Below the pieces are notes generated by a model that made no database searches, was not told the origin of the DNA, and saw only the letters and a list, made by a program, of their open reading frames with translations. The position numbers were made by a program, and so were the translations under genes. Below, piece after piece: positions 16,815 through 25,538 of a stretch of 64,000 nucleotides of DNA. Positions within the stretch are counted from its first letter, which is position 1, and the number at the start of each line of letters is the position of its first letter. Origin of the DNA: DATFVA01 sp963774455 (GTDB lineage Bacteria > Bacteroidota > Ignavibacteria > Ignavibacteriales > Ignavibacteriaceae); the NCBI GenBank assembly GCA_963774455.1, contig CAVZFD010000005.1, forward strand, positions 744,001-808,000. Reading direction: 5' to 3'.

Positions 16815-18135
16815 GGTTATGCCCTATATAGGAGGTCTTTCAACCAGCAAGATGGCTGCTTTCAATGCATCTAACGTCCAGCATATTGTCGGGACAAAAG
16901 GAAAATATTTAGCCGAATACCTTACCGATGGTAGCACACCATTAGTAGCTACAGTGAATTCCAGCAGTGAATATACAACAGCACCGGTAATCAGGTATAT
17001 TCCTGAACCCCAGATACTTGCAGGAAGATCTGATGGAAAAATAATAATGTATAAGCCCGCTGTGCTCCCTTCAACTTTGATGGAAGTGCAGGACAGCGTG
17101 GATTTCGGTTCTGACCTCACAGTACTGCAGATAGCAGCCGATAGCAGTTTCATTGCTGCGATCTTTTCTTCAGTGAACAGGACCGAACCTTATAAAGGGT
17201 ACCAGGACAATGATGGCAATAATGTAAGCTTGCGAAATGAAACTCCTGTTAAGCTTGAAATTACTAAGAACGGCTCCGGTAACTACGTAGCAGTCGTCCT
17301 GACAGATTTAAAAAACTTCTATGTTATTTCGGGAAGTCAGGTGCTGTCCCAGTGGAACGTATCCGGATCAGCGGAAATAAATTCTTTCGCAATAGCCGAC
17401 CTGAAACAGGACGGAGAGAACTACATAATTTATAACAACGGGGTAACAATCGAGGCACGGAATTTAAATGGATCACTTGCTGACAATTTTCCGTTTAAAG
17501 ATCCCGATAACAAGGAGTTCACCGATAAAATACTCACTGCTGATTTCGAAGGTGACGATAACGCGGAAATTATTGCTTCAACCGTTGACGGCCGAATTTT
17601 CGCTATTGACGGCGGGACGGGAAAGACAGTCTATGGATTCCCAATATCGACCGGTTCAGAACTTGCATCATACCCGGTGTTATACACCGATAATGGAAAA
17701 ATATCACTTGCAGCTTTTAACAGCGATATGAATTTGTCAGCCTGGAATATCGGATTGACTGAAGGCAATATCTTCTGGGGCGGTGAGTACGGTAATCCTG
17801 AAAATAGTTCTTTTGTTAAGGCAGCTTCAGGTCAAAGCATAGCGGCAGGGTTTTTTCCGGCAGACAGGGCTTACAATTATCCTAATCCTGTTTATGACGG
17901 ACAAACCAATATAAGGTACTATGTCTCTGAGGATGCAAAGATAAATATAAGGATCTTCGATCTTGCGGGAGATTACGTAGCCGAACTTAATGATAATGCC
18001 CGTGGTGGACTTGATAATGAAACTACATGGAACGTAGGCAATATTCAGAGCGGGGTATACCTGGCGAGGATTGAAGTCACGGGCGTCAGCGGTAAAACTG
18101 ATTCCAAAATAATAAAAATTGCAGTTGTGAAATAA
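16669..18135 (+). CDS. M6-like secreted protein, C-terminal part with T9SS sorting domain (frameshifted)
   Basis: This is the second half of the gene that starts at 15117; the true sequence in this frame begins at about 16704 (NTGYSGSTFYLTAL) rather than at the GTG/ATG-like start. It holds a beta-propeller-like region with repeated strands (AIADLKQDGENYIIYNNG, ILTADFEGDDNAEIIAST, DGRIFAIDGGTGKTVYGF) and ends with a type A sorting domain of about 80 residues: YNYPNPVYDGQTNIRYYV, IFDLAGDYVAEL and GVYLARIEVTG. The sorting domain marks it as T9SS cargo. It fits directly on to the first half once one base is removed, so it is not an independent gene. Confidence 0.8.
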   Translation: MVTPQLVPLFSRNTGYSGSTFYLTALQQYFTFALQADSALYFLNSSGGEVMPYIGGLSTSKMAAFNASNVQHIVGTKGKYLAEYLTDGSTPLVATVNSSSEYTTAPVIRYIPEPQILAGRSDGKIIMYKPAVLPSTLMEVQDSVDFGSDLTVLQIAADSSFIAAIFSSVNRTEPYKGYQDNDGNNVSLRNETPVKLEITKNGSGNYVAVVLTDLKNFYVISGSQVLSQWNVSGSAEINSFAIADLKQDGENYIIYNNGVTIEARNLNGSLADNFPFKDPDNKEFTDKILTADFEGDDNAEIIASTVDGRIFAIDGGTGKTVYGFPISTGSELASYPVLYTDNGKISLAAFNSDMNLSAWNIGLTEGNIFWGGEYGNPENSSFVKAASGQSIAAGFFPADRAYNYPNPVYDGQTNIRYYVSEDAKINIRIFDLAGDYVAELNDNARGGLDNETTWNVGNIQSGVYLARIEVTGVSGKTDSKIIKIAVVK

Positions 18136-18257
18136 TAAATAATCGCTACAACTTTGAGGATAAGATCTGATTAACTTCTAAAAAACTCATCAACTTTCCT
18201 GATTTGAGTAATGCAGTTTGTCTGTTCATCAAATCCAAAAAATGAATTAAACATTTT

Positions 18258-21200
18258 ATGAAAATATTTCTTTCTCTGACACTAGTATTCTTATTAAACA
18301 TTGCCGCCTTCGGACAGTTTACGGAATTTCATCCTGAACTTAACTGGTATACAATCAAAGGAAAGCACGTTGAAGTTCATTTCCACGAGGGTGCTGAAAG
18401 AACCGCCCGGGTGGTTTGTAAAATAGCCGACGAGGTTTGGGGGCCCATTACATCCTTATATGATTATGAACCCGGCACGGTTCATTTTGTAATAAAAGAT
18501 ATCGACGATTATTCGAATGGCGCCACCTATTTCTTCGACAATAAAATTGAGATATGGACAAGCGCACTTGACTTCGATCTCCGCGGCACGCACAACTGGC
18601 TGAGGAATGTTATCTCGCATGAATTTACACATATGGTGCAGATACAATCGTCGATGAAAATGAGCCGCAGCATACCGGCTGTATTCCTCCAGGTATTGAA
18701 TTATGAAGATGAAAGAAGACCTGATATACTTTACGGCTACCCTAATATTATAGTTTCCTATCCGCTTTCTTCAGTGAATATGCCTGCATGGTTTGCCGAA
18801 GGAACTGCCCAGTATATGAGGAAAGAGTTTAACTACGATCAATGGGACACGCATCGGGATATGATACTGAGGGAGTATGCCCTTAACGGAAAAATGCTCA
18901 CATGGAATGAAATGGGTGAATTCGGAAAAACGAGTCTGGGCAATGAATCTGTTTACAATGCAGGTTTTGCGCTTACGCGGTACATCTCCCAGAAATACGG
19001 TGAGGAGAAACTGAAAGAAATTACCCACGCTCTGGGCAAGCTTACAAATTTTACTATTGATGCCGCCTTTAAAGATGTGCTTGGCAAAGACGGAGATGAG
19101 ATATATAATGAGTGGCGGGATTATGTTACCGCAGATTATAAGAAGCGGTCGGCTGAGGTTCTTGATAACCTTGCAGCGGGCGACTTAGTGAATGAGGAAG
19201 GATTCGGAAACTTTTATCCCACCTGGTCGAAGGACGGTAAACGTTATATTTATATTTCAAACAAATCCTCAGATTATTTTGCACCTGCAGGAATTTACCT
19301 GCATGATGCAGCTGCAGGTGAAGATAGAGAGTTGGTTTCCGGCGTCAGATCAACTATGGGCTGGGTAGGGAATGAGAATAAAATTATTTATGCAAAACTG
19401 ACGGATGATAATCCTAACTGGTACAATGTGCACGATCTTTATGTTTATGATATCGGTAAAGATGAGGAAACAAGGCTCACGCACGATCTCCGGGCAAACC
19501 AGCCGGCGGTTTCACATGACGGTAAAAAGATAGCCTTCCTCTTCCAGAAGGACGGGACGACCAACATCGGCATAGTAGACATAGATGGCAAGAACTTTAA
19601 GAGACTGACTTTCTTTGAGAACGGCGAGCAGGTATATGATCCTAAATTCTCCAATGATGATTCATATATAGTTTTCGACTACTCCTATACGCACGGAAGA
19701 GATATTGCCCGTGTAGATACCGACGGCAGCAATTATAAAAATATCATTGCTACTCCCCAGGATGAAAGGAATCCCGATTTCGCTTCAGACGGCAGTCTGA
19801 TTTATTCCTCTGATGAGACCGGGATCTTTAATCTTTATAAGTACAACCTTTCCACGGGTGAGAAAACGAGACTGACAAATGTTCTCGGCGGTGCTTTTAT
19901 GCCTTCCGTCTCAAGTGACGGTACAATAATATATGCAGGCTATACATCTGGCGGATATAAAATATTCAGGATCACCCCTGCTGAACAGTCAAGGGTTGAG
20001 AACAATAAGCAGTATGTGTGGACGGATAATCCTCCTCTCGGGAAAGATCAGCCCAGGGGAGACCTGGCGAATTTCGATATAAACCATCTGAGGAACTATA
20101 ACGATAACGAAACCCCGGATTACAAGGAAGAAAAATACAGCGGTGCGTTCTCAAGGTTATCGTTCTTCCCCTTCATTCGTTTTGACAACTACAACACCGG
20201 AAACAGCTTCATCGAAAAACTGAAACCCGGTGTATACGTCTCCTCAAGTGATATGCTGAACCGCTACTCACTGTTTGCCGGAGGATCGATTAACGCAAGG
20301 ATGGAGAGGGACCTGTTCCTTATTTTCGAATTCCGGAACAAACTTCCGCTGTTGTTTAATCTCGGACTCAAACCAGAGCTTTCGCTTGAACTTTATAACA
20401 TCAGCCGTAAATCGGACGTTGATATTTACTTCGGAGTTGATACGCTGCCGAACGGGGATGTTCGTTACGATGATATTGTAAACACTGATATTGCTTACAA
20501 TCTTTTTGAGGTCGACCTGGCCGCAAAGCACCGGATCATTTCAAGAGATCAAAATGTCGAGTTCAGGTTTATATGGAGCCGCTACACTGCGACTCTGAAT
20601 AGTTTTATTTTTCCCAACACATCTATTCTTTATCCTACATCGAATGATGAATATTTTATAGGAAGGGATCTCAGGTTTACATATAACCTTGATTTAATTC
20701 TTCCATCGCGAGATATGGAAATAAATCCCGTAGGTGCGCAGGTTCAGATTAAGTACGATTATGAGTTCAACAAGTTTAATTCCGACGGAGAATATAGCAT
20801 TGAGGACGGGGTCCTTAAGCCCAAGTATAACGATTTTAACTTCCATAAAGTTGAGCTGAACTCGAAGCTGCATTTTCCTCTTCCATTCAAGGCGCATACA
20901 CTGACAGCCCAGTTTCGCGGAGGAACGATTCTTGGTCCGCAGGTGCCTGATTTCTTCGACTTCTACCTGGGTGGACTAATAGGTATGAAGGCATACCCGT
21001 TTTACGCTATCAGCGGAAATGAACTGGCCTGGCTGAATCTAACATACCGTTTTCCTCTTTTCAGAGAGATCGATACAAGAATTGGCCATATCTATCTTGA
21101 CAAAATATTTTTAGCCTTCTACGGCGACCTGGGAAATGCCTGGAACGGAAAGATACCGGCACTTGATACGTTCAAGAAGGGTGCAGGTGTTGAGCTGAGG

Positions 21201-21356
21201 GTGCAGATGAATTCATATTACCTGTTCCCCACAAATCTTTTCTTTAATGCATCATATGGTTTTGATAAAGTTATTAGAAAAGTCAATAATGAAAACATAA
21301 CCTATGGGAAGGAATGGAGATTTTACGGAGGAATATTATTCGGATTCGATATTTAA
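18258..21356 (+). CDS. Exported HEFTH metallopeptidase-like protein with TolB-type propeller and C-terminal barrel
   Basis: The 1032-residue protein has a signal peptide (MKIFLSLTLVFLLNIAAFG), a peptidase-like domain with HEFTH at 121-125 and a candidate third ligand Glu181 in WFAEGTAQYM (gluzincin-like spacing), then WD40/TolB-like propeller blades at about 300-610 (PTWSKDGKRYIYISN, PAVSHDGKKIAFLF, PDFASDGSLIYSSDE), and from about 650 a beta-barrel region with many alternating strands, ending GGILFGFDI. An outer-membrane surface-anchored peptidase is the best reading. Related Bacteroidota/Ignavibacteria proteins are often only labelled Tol-like. The substrate is unknown. It lies between T9SS genes and a small exported membrane protein. 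Confidence 0.75.
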   Translation: MKIFLSLTLVFLLNIAAFGQFTEFHPELNWYTIKGKHVEVHFHEGAERTARVVCKIADEVWGPITSLYDYEPGTVHFVIKDIDDYSNGATYFFDNKIEIWTSALDFDLRGTHNWLRNVISHEFTHMVQIQSSMKMSRSIPAVFLQVLNYEDERRPDILYGYPNIIVSYPLSSVNMPAWFAEGTAQYMRKEFNYDQWDTHRDMILREYALNGKMLTWNEMGEFGKTSLGNESVYNAGFALTRYISQKYGEEKLKEITHALGKLTNFTIDAAFKDVLGKDGDEIYNEWRDYVTADYKKRSAEVLDNLAAGDLVNEEGFGNFYPTWSKDGKRYIYISNKSSDYFAPAGIYLHDAAAGEDRELVSGVRSTMGWVGNENKIIYAKLTDDNPNWYNVHDLYVYDIGKDEETRLTHDLRANQPAVSHDGKKIAFLFQKDGTTNIGIVDIDGKNFKRLTFFENGEQVYDPKFSNDDSYIVFDYSYTHGRDIARVDTDGSNYKNIIATPQDERNPDFASDGSLIYSSDETGIFNLYKYNLSTGEKTRLTNVLGGAFMPSVSSDGTIIYAGYTSGGYKIFRITPAEQSRVENNKQYVWTDNPPLGKDQPRGDLANFDINHLRNYNDNETPDYKEEKYSGAFSRLSFFPFIRFDNYNTGNSFIEKLKPGVYVSSSDMLNRYSLFAGGSINARMERDLFLIFEFRNKLPLLFNLGLKPELSLELYNISRKSDVDIYFGVDTLPNGDVRYDDIVNTDIAYNLFEVDLAAKHRIISRDQNVEFRFIWSRYTATLNSFIFPNTSILYPTSNDEYFIGRDLRFTYNLDLILPSRDMEINPVGAQVQIKYDYEFNKFNSDGEYSIEDGVLKPKYNDFNFHKVELNSKLHFPLPFKAHTLTAQFRGGTILGPQVPDFFDFYLGGLIGMKAYPFYAISGNELAWLNLTYRFPLFREIDTRIGHIYLDKIFLAFYGDLGNAWNGKIPALDTFKKGAGVELRVQMNSYYLFPTNLFFNASYGFDKVIRKVNNENITYGKEWRFYGGILFGFDI

Positions 21357-21382
21357 CGACACAATAATTTTATGAGGGTATC

Positions 21383-21877
21383 ATGAAAAGCAGAAGTTTT
21401 CTTTTAATACTTATTGTTTGCATCTCAGCCGGTTTCTCCTCTGCGCAAAGTGAGAGCGTCCCAGTTCATCAGGGGTTGATCGTTAATAAGGAAAATTCTT
21501 CAAACATAATTTTATCCGGTAACCTGAAGCTTGATAGCCGGATTTCTTTTGATGCTGTCGAGAAAGAGATTAAGGTGCTTAAATATGATCCTGAATTTAC
21601 CGACAAAAAATCACCCTGGCTTGGTGCGTTGTTTTCACTTATCATTCCAGGCGCCGGGGAATTTTACGCCGAAAGCTACTGGAAGGCCGGTATATTCGTG
21701 GCACTTGAAGCAGCCGTAATTACAACAGCAGTTGTATATGATCGTAAAGGAAACGATGCTACAGATGCATTCGAAAAATTTGCCGATAATGTTACCAGCA
21801 CAAGAGGGTGGAGTGCAGTAAGGTATGCTGAATGGCTTAACTCTAATTACCAGGCAAACATTCCATATCGATCCTGA
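21383..21877 (+). CDS. Exported membrane-associated protein of unknown function, N-terminal part (frameshifted)
   Basis: The 164-residue frame begins with a signal peptide (SFLLILIVCISAGFSSAQ) and has the segment KSPWLGALFSLIIPGAGEFYAESYWKAG-like (around 74-100), typical of DUF5683-like proteins of Bacteroidota, followed by a hydrophobic stretch. It ends prematurely with NIPYRS. The +1 frame continues as HIDPDNSKPSWQRVNF, so removing one base near 21861-21864 (TTCC) gives a single protein of about 300 residues ending at 22295. It follows the HEFTH protein by 26 bases, behind a GAGGGT site. Confidence 0.7.
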   Translation: MKSRSFLLILIVCISAGFSSAQSESVPVHQGLIVNKENSSNIILSGNLKLDSRISFDAVEKEIKVLKYDPEFTDKKSPWLGALFSLIIPGAGEFYAESYWKAGIFVALEAAVITTAVVYDRKGNDATDAFEKFADNVTSTRGWSAVRYAEWLNSNYQANIPYRS

Positions 21878-22295
21878 TAATAGTAAGCCCTCCTGGCAGA
21901 GAGTAAATTTTAATGATATCCACGCAGTTGAAGCCATGCATTCGGAACTTTCACACCAGCTTGCTTATTACGGCGAACAGCAATATTACGAAATGATCGG
22001 GAAGTACCATCAGTTCAGGGGGGGATGGGCTGATTATACACCAGATCTTGGATTTAATGTTTCACCTTTATTTCATGAGTACACAGGGATGAGAGCTACG
22101 GCAAACGATTATTATAATACCGCATCAAAGGCAGTAATCGGTATTTACATAAACCATTTCCTCAGCGCTATAGATGCTTACTGGAGCACCACGGTATATA
22201 ATAAAGAGCTGGTTGCCCGGGTTACAGTTGAAAACAGGCAGTATGCTGATTACATCGAGCTTGTACCTACATTAAATCTGAAATTAAGCTTCTAA
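21825..22295 (+). CDS. Exported membrane-associated protein of unknown function, C-terminal part (frameshifted)
   Basis: This is the continuation of the gene at 21383, in the +1 frame; the true sequence begins at about 21865 (HIDPDNSKPSW). It contains a helical segment (NFNDIHAVEAMHSELSHQL), GKYHQFRGGWADY, TGMRATANDYYNTASKA and a hydrophobic stretch (AVIGIYINHFLSAIDAYW), and ends ELVPTLNLKLSF with the alternating pattern of an outer-membrane strand. It has no start codon or ribosome site of its own that makes sense, so it is a fragment rather than a separate gene. Confidence 0.7.
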   Translation: MLNGLTLITRQTFHIDPDNSKPSWQRVNFNDIHAVEAMHSELSHQLAYYGEQQYYEMIGKYHQFRGGWADYTPDLGFNVSPLFHEYTGMRATANDYYNTASKAVIGIYINHFLSAIDAYWSTTVYNKELVARVTVENRQYADYIELVPTLNLKLSF

Positions 22296-22380
22296 GCTTA
22301 AACACTCCATCAAGTTAAGATGCTGACCTACGGAGCGCCCTCGATTTGTACGGTCCCGTTTATTACGTACTTACTTTGGA

Positions 22381-22471
22381 CGGTTCCAATCTAGAATGGT
22401 CCCATTTAGAACTGCCCTGACAGTCCCCCAGAACGACCCATTTTAGAAAGTTCCTTTGAACGGGTCTGGAA
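22381..22471. repeat. Degenerate ~15-bp tandem repeat
   Basis: Six units in a row end in GAA: 22381-22396, 22397-22411, 22412-22433, 22434-22448, 22449-22460 and 22461-22471. Lengths vary from 11 to 22 bases; units two and four share GxCCCATTTxAGAA. A further start of the motif (CGGTCCCGTTTA) lies at 22351. The base composition is richer in C and G than the flanks. Confidence 0.55.
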
Positions 22472-22548
22472 AGCGTTAGGCAGATTCGCTGATTCTTAAT
22501 TTCGTGGATCCAGGATTTTGCGAGCTCAAGAATCGTCTTATACCGGGA

Positions 22549-22732
22549 CTACCATTTTTGTCATACTATAGAGTTTTTCAACAGTTAAAAATTGCGTAAT
22601 TTTCGATGTTTTTAACTGTCTCATTTTGAGTCCACCTCCGTCGTAAAAGGCACATGAAAGGCTAATAAATCCGGCATTACAATGGAGTCTGCCATTTTGT
22701 CATACATGAGGAATTTGTCAACAGTCTATTTT
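22549..22732. repeat. Pair of ~43-bp direct repeats
   Basis: Copies at 22549-22591 and 22689-22732 align with a few substitutions and one indel: CTACCATTTTTGTCATAC / CTGCCATTTTGTCATAC, then about 12 variable bases, then TCAACAGT. The first copy leads into an 11-bp hairpin; the second does not. They may be remnants of a mobile or regulatory element. Confidence 0.55.
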
Positions 22733-22859
22733 CAGAAAAAGCTGCATAAAATTCATTTCTTGTAAATGCAAATTGTGCATAGTAAATAACAACCTCACCT
22801 TCCTTTGATGCTAAGGTGTACGGCTTTATATTTTAACCCCAAATTATTAAACTTAATAT

Positions 22860-24170
22860 ATGAAAATACCGATAGTAGTAATTGTAGGCAGGCCTAACGT
22901 TGGAAAATCAACACTTTTCAACAGACTTGTTGGTAAACGGGAAGCCATAGTAGATAATGTAAGCGGGGTAACCCGCGACAGGAATTACGGTGAAGCTGAA
23001 TGGGTGGGCAAAAAGTATCAGCTTATGGATACAGGCGGATACGTTCCCGATTCAAGCGATTTATTTGAAACTGCAATTCGCGAACAGGTTGAGATTGCAA
23101 TCGCTGAGGCTGATTCGATAATATTTTTAGTAGATGCACGTACAGGTTTGAATCCAATGGATGAAGAAATTGCTATACTGCTCAGGAATTCAGGCAAAAA
23201 ATATTTTCTCCTTGTCAACAAAGTTGACTCCGATAAATACGAACCCATGGCGGCCGAGTTTTATAAGTTCGGTGTAGATAAGGTGTATGATGTTTCGGCA
23301 ATTGCCGGCAGGAAGATAGGGGATTTCCTTGATGACCTTACCGATGATTTTCCTGAAATGGAAAAGGAATCTGAAAATGCTCCGCTGAAGATAGCGATTG
23401 TCGGCCGGCCCAACGTGGGTAAATCATCTCTCACCAATGCTCTTCTGGGGTATGACAGAAGCATTGTGACAGAAATCCCCGGGACAACACGTGATAGTGT
23501 GGATTCCGTCCTTAAATATTACGGCGAGGAGATTATACTCGTAGACACGGCGGGGCTCAGAAAGAAGAAGCGCATTGAGGAAAGCATCGAGTTTTTTTCT
23601 ATGTTAAGGACTCTGCGCTCAATCGGTGAGTGCGATGTGGCTGTAATAATGATTGATGCGGTAGTTGGACTTGACAGGCAGGACCAGAAAATCATCGACG
23701 AGGCTGTACGCTGGAGAAAAGGAATAATCATTGCCGTGAATAAATGGGACCTTGTTGAAAAGGATACGAATACAGCAAGACAGTTTGAACTGACTATAAA
23801 AGACAAGCTTGGGAGGACAAGCTACTTCCCGGTAATCTTTATCTCCGCGTTAACAAAGCAGAGAATCTACAAATTAATTGATCTTGCAAAAGAGGTAAGT
23901 GCAGAGCGAAAAAAGAAGATCCCTACGAATGAACTTAACGAAAAGCTGCTTGAGGAAATTGAAAGGAACCCTCCCCCCTCAACGCACACGGGCAGGGAAG
24001 TAAAAATAAAATACATTACCCAGGTAGGTGATAATTATCCTGTATTTCTTTTCTTCTCAAATTATCCCAAGGATATACCTGATCATTATAAGAGGTTCCT
24101 GGAAAATAAGATCCGTGAACTGTTCGGATTTAACGGTGTACCTTTTACTTTGAGTTTTAAGAATAAGTAA
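22860..24170 (+). CDS. der: Ribosome biogenesis GTPase Der
   Basis: The 436-residue protein has two tandem GTPase domains: GRPNVGKSTLF at about 9-19 with DTGGY and NKVDSDK, and GRPNVGKSSLT at about 181-191 with DTAGLRKKKRI and NKWDLVEKD. A C-terminal KH-like domain (about 350-436) ends FGFNGVPFTLSFKNK. Der (EngA) acts in the maturation of the 50S ribosomal subunit. All G motifs are intact and the length is normal. The flavoprotein gene begins 9 bases after the stop codon. Confidence 0.97.
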   Translation: MKIPIVVIVGRPNVGKSTLFNRLVGKREAIVDNVSGVTRDRNYGEAEWVGKKYQLMDTGGYVPDSSDLFETAIREQVEIAIAEADSIIFLVDARTGLNPMDEEIAILLRNSGKKYFLLVNKVDSDKYEPMAAEFYKFGVDKVYDVSAIAGRKIGDFLDDLTDDFPEMEKESENAPLKIAIVGRPNVGKSSLTNALLGYDRSIVTEIPGTTRDSVDSVLKYYGEEIILVDTAGLRKKKRIEESIEFFSMLRTLRSIGECDVAVIMIDAVVGLDRQDQKIIDEAVRWRKGIIIAVNKWDLVEKDTNTARQFELTIKDKLGRTSYFPVIFISALTKQRIYKLIDLAKEVSAERKKKIPTNELNEKLLEEIERNPPPSTHTGREVKIKYITQVGDNYPVFLFFSNYPKDIPDHYKRFLENKIRELFGFNGVPFTLSFKNK

Positions 24171-24179
24171 AAAACAACA

Positions 24180-25403
24180 GTGTTTAAACCCCGGAAAATA
24201 ATTGTAGTAGGCGGAAATGCAGCGGGACCTGCTGCAGCAGCAAAAGCCAAAAGGATAAATCCTGAAGCGGAAGTGCTGATGTATGAATCCGGTGATTTTA
24301 TATCGACCGGAACCTGTGAAATACCTTATGTGCTGTCGGGGGATGTTTCCTCATATGAAAAAATTGTTACGTTTACCCCTGAAGATTTCAGGAAGGAAAA
24401 GAGCGTAAAAGCATTCACTCGTTGTGAAGTTCTGAGTATAAATCCCGGTAAAAAAACAATAAGAGTTTATAATGGGAAAATAAGGGAAGAATATGAGGAG
24501 CATTACGATTCACTTATTCTTGCTACAGGTTCTGTTCCTGATAATATACCCGCGTTCCCGGAATTTTCTCCCAATGTCTTCACACTGAAAAACATAGCCG
24601 ACCTTCTGAAGGTGATGGAATTTATTAAGTCGAGAGAAATTTCCTCGGTGGTGATCTTTGGGTCGGGTTATATCGGTCTTGAAGCAGCGGATGCATTTCA
24701 TCAGCGTGGGATTGACACAGTACTAATAGAAAAAGCAAGGATGCCTCTTCCTTATACCGAACCCGAGGTGAGCACTCTTATTCTTGAGCTTCTGAAAAGG
24801 AATAAAATAGTGTTTCACGGCGGGTATAATGAAATATCACTTAATACTGCTGAAGGTTTCATCAGGTCTATTAATATAGACGGCAGAATACTTGTGCCGG
24901 GATTAGTAATATCCGCAGTAGGATTTTCCCCTAACAATAAACTGGCGGTAGATGCTGGACTGAAGGTTTCTGATAAAGGCGGAATTAAAGTCGACCGGAC
25001 TCTTAAAACTTCCGACCCTAACATTTGGGCATGCGGTGACAATATCGAAATTATTAACGAAGTAACAAAGAAGAGCGATTATTTCCCTGTAGCCACTGTA
25101 GCACACGATTTTGCTCATATTGCAGGCGAGAATGCTGCCGGAGGTTCGGCGTATACTGAACCTGTGGTGAAAAATATTGCGGTGAAGATACTGGATAAAT
25201 TCCAGGTTTCCGTAGGTATTACAGAAGCAGAAGCAAAGCAGAACTCAATACCATTTAAAAGCGTGCAGGCTTCTGCACCGAATATTGTAAAGGTAATGCC
25301 GGGGAGTGAACAAGTGTTCGGAAAGATAGTGTATCACGCGGTTAATAAACAGATTCTCGGTGCAGTCTTTTTCGGAGGGACGGGAAGTATCAGGTTACGG
25401 TGA
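24180..25403 (+). CDS. FAD-dependent disulfide reductase, CoA-disulfide-reductase-like (frameshift near the end)
   Basis: The frame gives 407 residues from a GTG start. The FAD-binding motif VVGGNAAGPAAA is at about 9-20, the redox Cys46 is in ISTGTCEIPYVLSGD as in CoA-disulfide reductases and Nox-type enzymes, the NAD(P)H motif VVIFGSGYIGLEAADAF is at about 157-173, and ATGSVPDNIP and WACGDN follow the family pattern. The frame stops at 25401 within the dimerisation domain (VFFGGTGSI). The +1 frame carries on with GYGDLISSLIKLKA and NYTPPLSPF and ends at 25530, so a surplus base near 25388-25395 is likely. The enzyme would reduce a thiol disulfide, persulfide or oxygen with NAD(P)H; which one cannot be told. 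Confidence 0.85.
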   Translation: MFKPRKIIVVGGNAAGPAAAAKAKRINPEAEVLMYESGDFISTGTCEIPYVLSGDVSSYEKIVTFTPEDFRKEKSVKAFTRCEVLSINPGKKTIRVYNGKIREEYEEHYDSLILATGSVPDNIPAFPEFSPNVFTLKNIADLLKVMEFIKSREISSVVIFGSGYIGLEAADAFHQRGIDTVLIEKARMPLPYTEPEVSTLILELLKRNKIVFHGGYNEISLNTAEGFIRSINIDGRILVPGLVISAVGFSPNNKLAVDAGLKVSDKGGIKVDRTLKTSDPNIWACGDNIEIINEVTKKSDYFPVATVAHDFAHIAGENAAGGSAYTEPVVKNIAVKILDKFQVSVGITEAEAKQNSIPFKSVQASAPNIVKVMPGSEQVFGKIVYHAVNKQILGAVFFGGTGSIRLR

Positions 25404-25530
25404 TCTTATTAGCTCACTTATCAAGCTTAAGGCAACTGCCGGCTTTTTGGGAATGATCAATTATAACTATACCCCGCCTCTCTCACCTTTTATCAATCTT
25501 TTATCTATTTTGGGAAGAAAGGTTAAATAA
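25393..25530 (+). other. Out-of-frame C-terminal end of the flavoprotein gene
   Basis: In the frame starting at 25393 the sequence reads GYGDLISSLIKLKATAG, then NYNYTPPLSPFINLL and ends GRKVK at 25530. The words GDLISSLIKLKA and YTPPLSP are typical for the last 45 residues of CoA-disulfide-reductase-like flavoproteins. It has no start codon of its own and should be joined to the gene at 24180. Confidence 0.8.
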
Positions 25531-25538
25531 ATTTTGTT

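Larger units (their letters stand above)
22296..22859. other. Gene-free 564-bp spacer with several kinds of degenerate repeats
   Basis: No coding frame is convincing here. From 22381 to 22471 runs a degenerate tandem repeat of units ending in GAA, with the best copies TGGTCCCATTTAGAA (22397-22411) and CGACCCATTTTAGAA (22434-22448). Two related blocks of about 43 bases lie at 22549-22591 and 22689-22732, both with a CCATTTTGTCATAC-like core and TCAACAGT. ACAGTTAAAAA (22581-22591) and TTTTTAACTGT (22609-22619) form an exact 11-bp hairpin with a 17-base loop. The region upstream of der probably contains its promoter, but I cannot place it. Confidence 0.6.
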
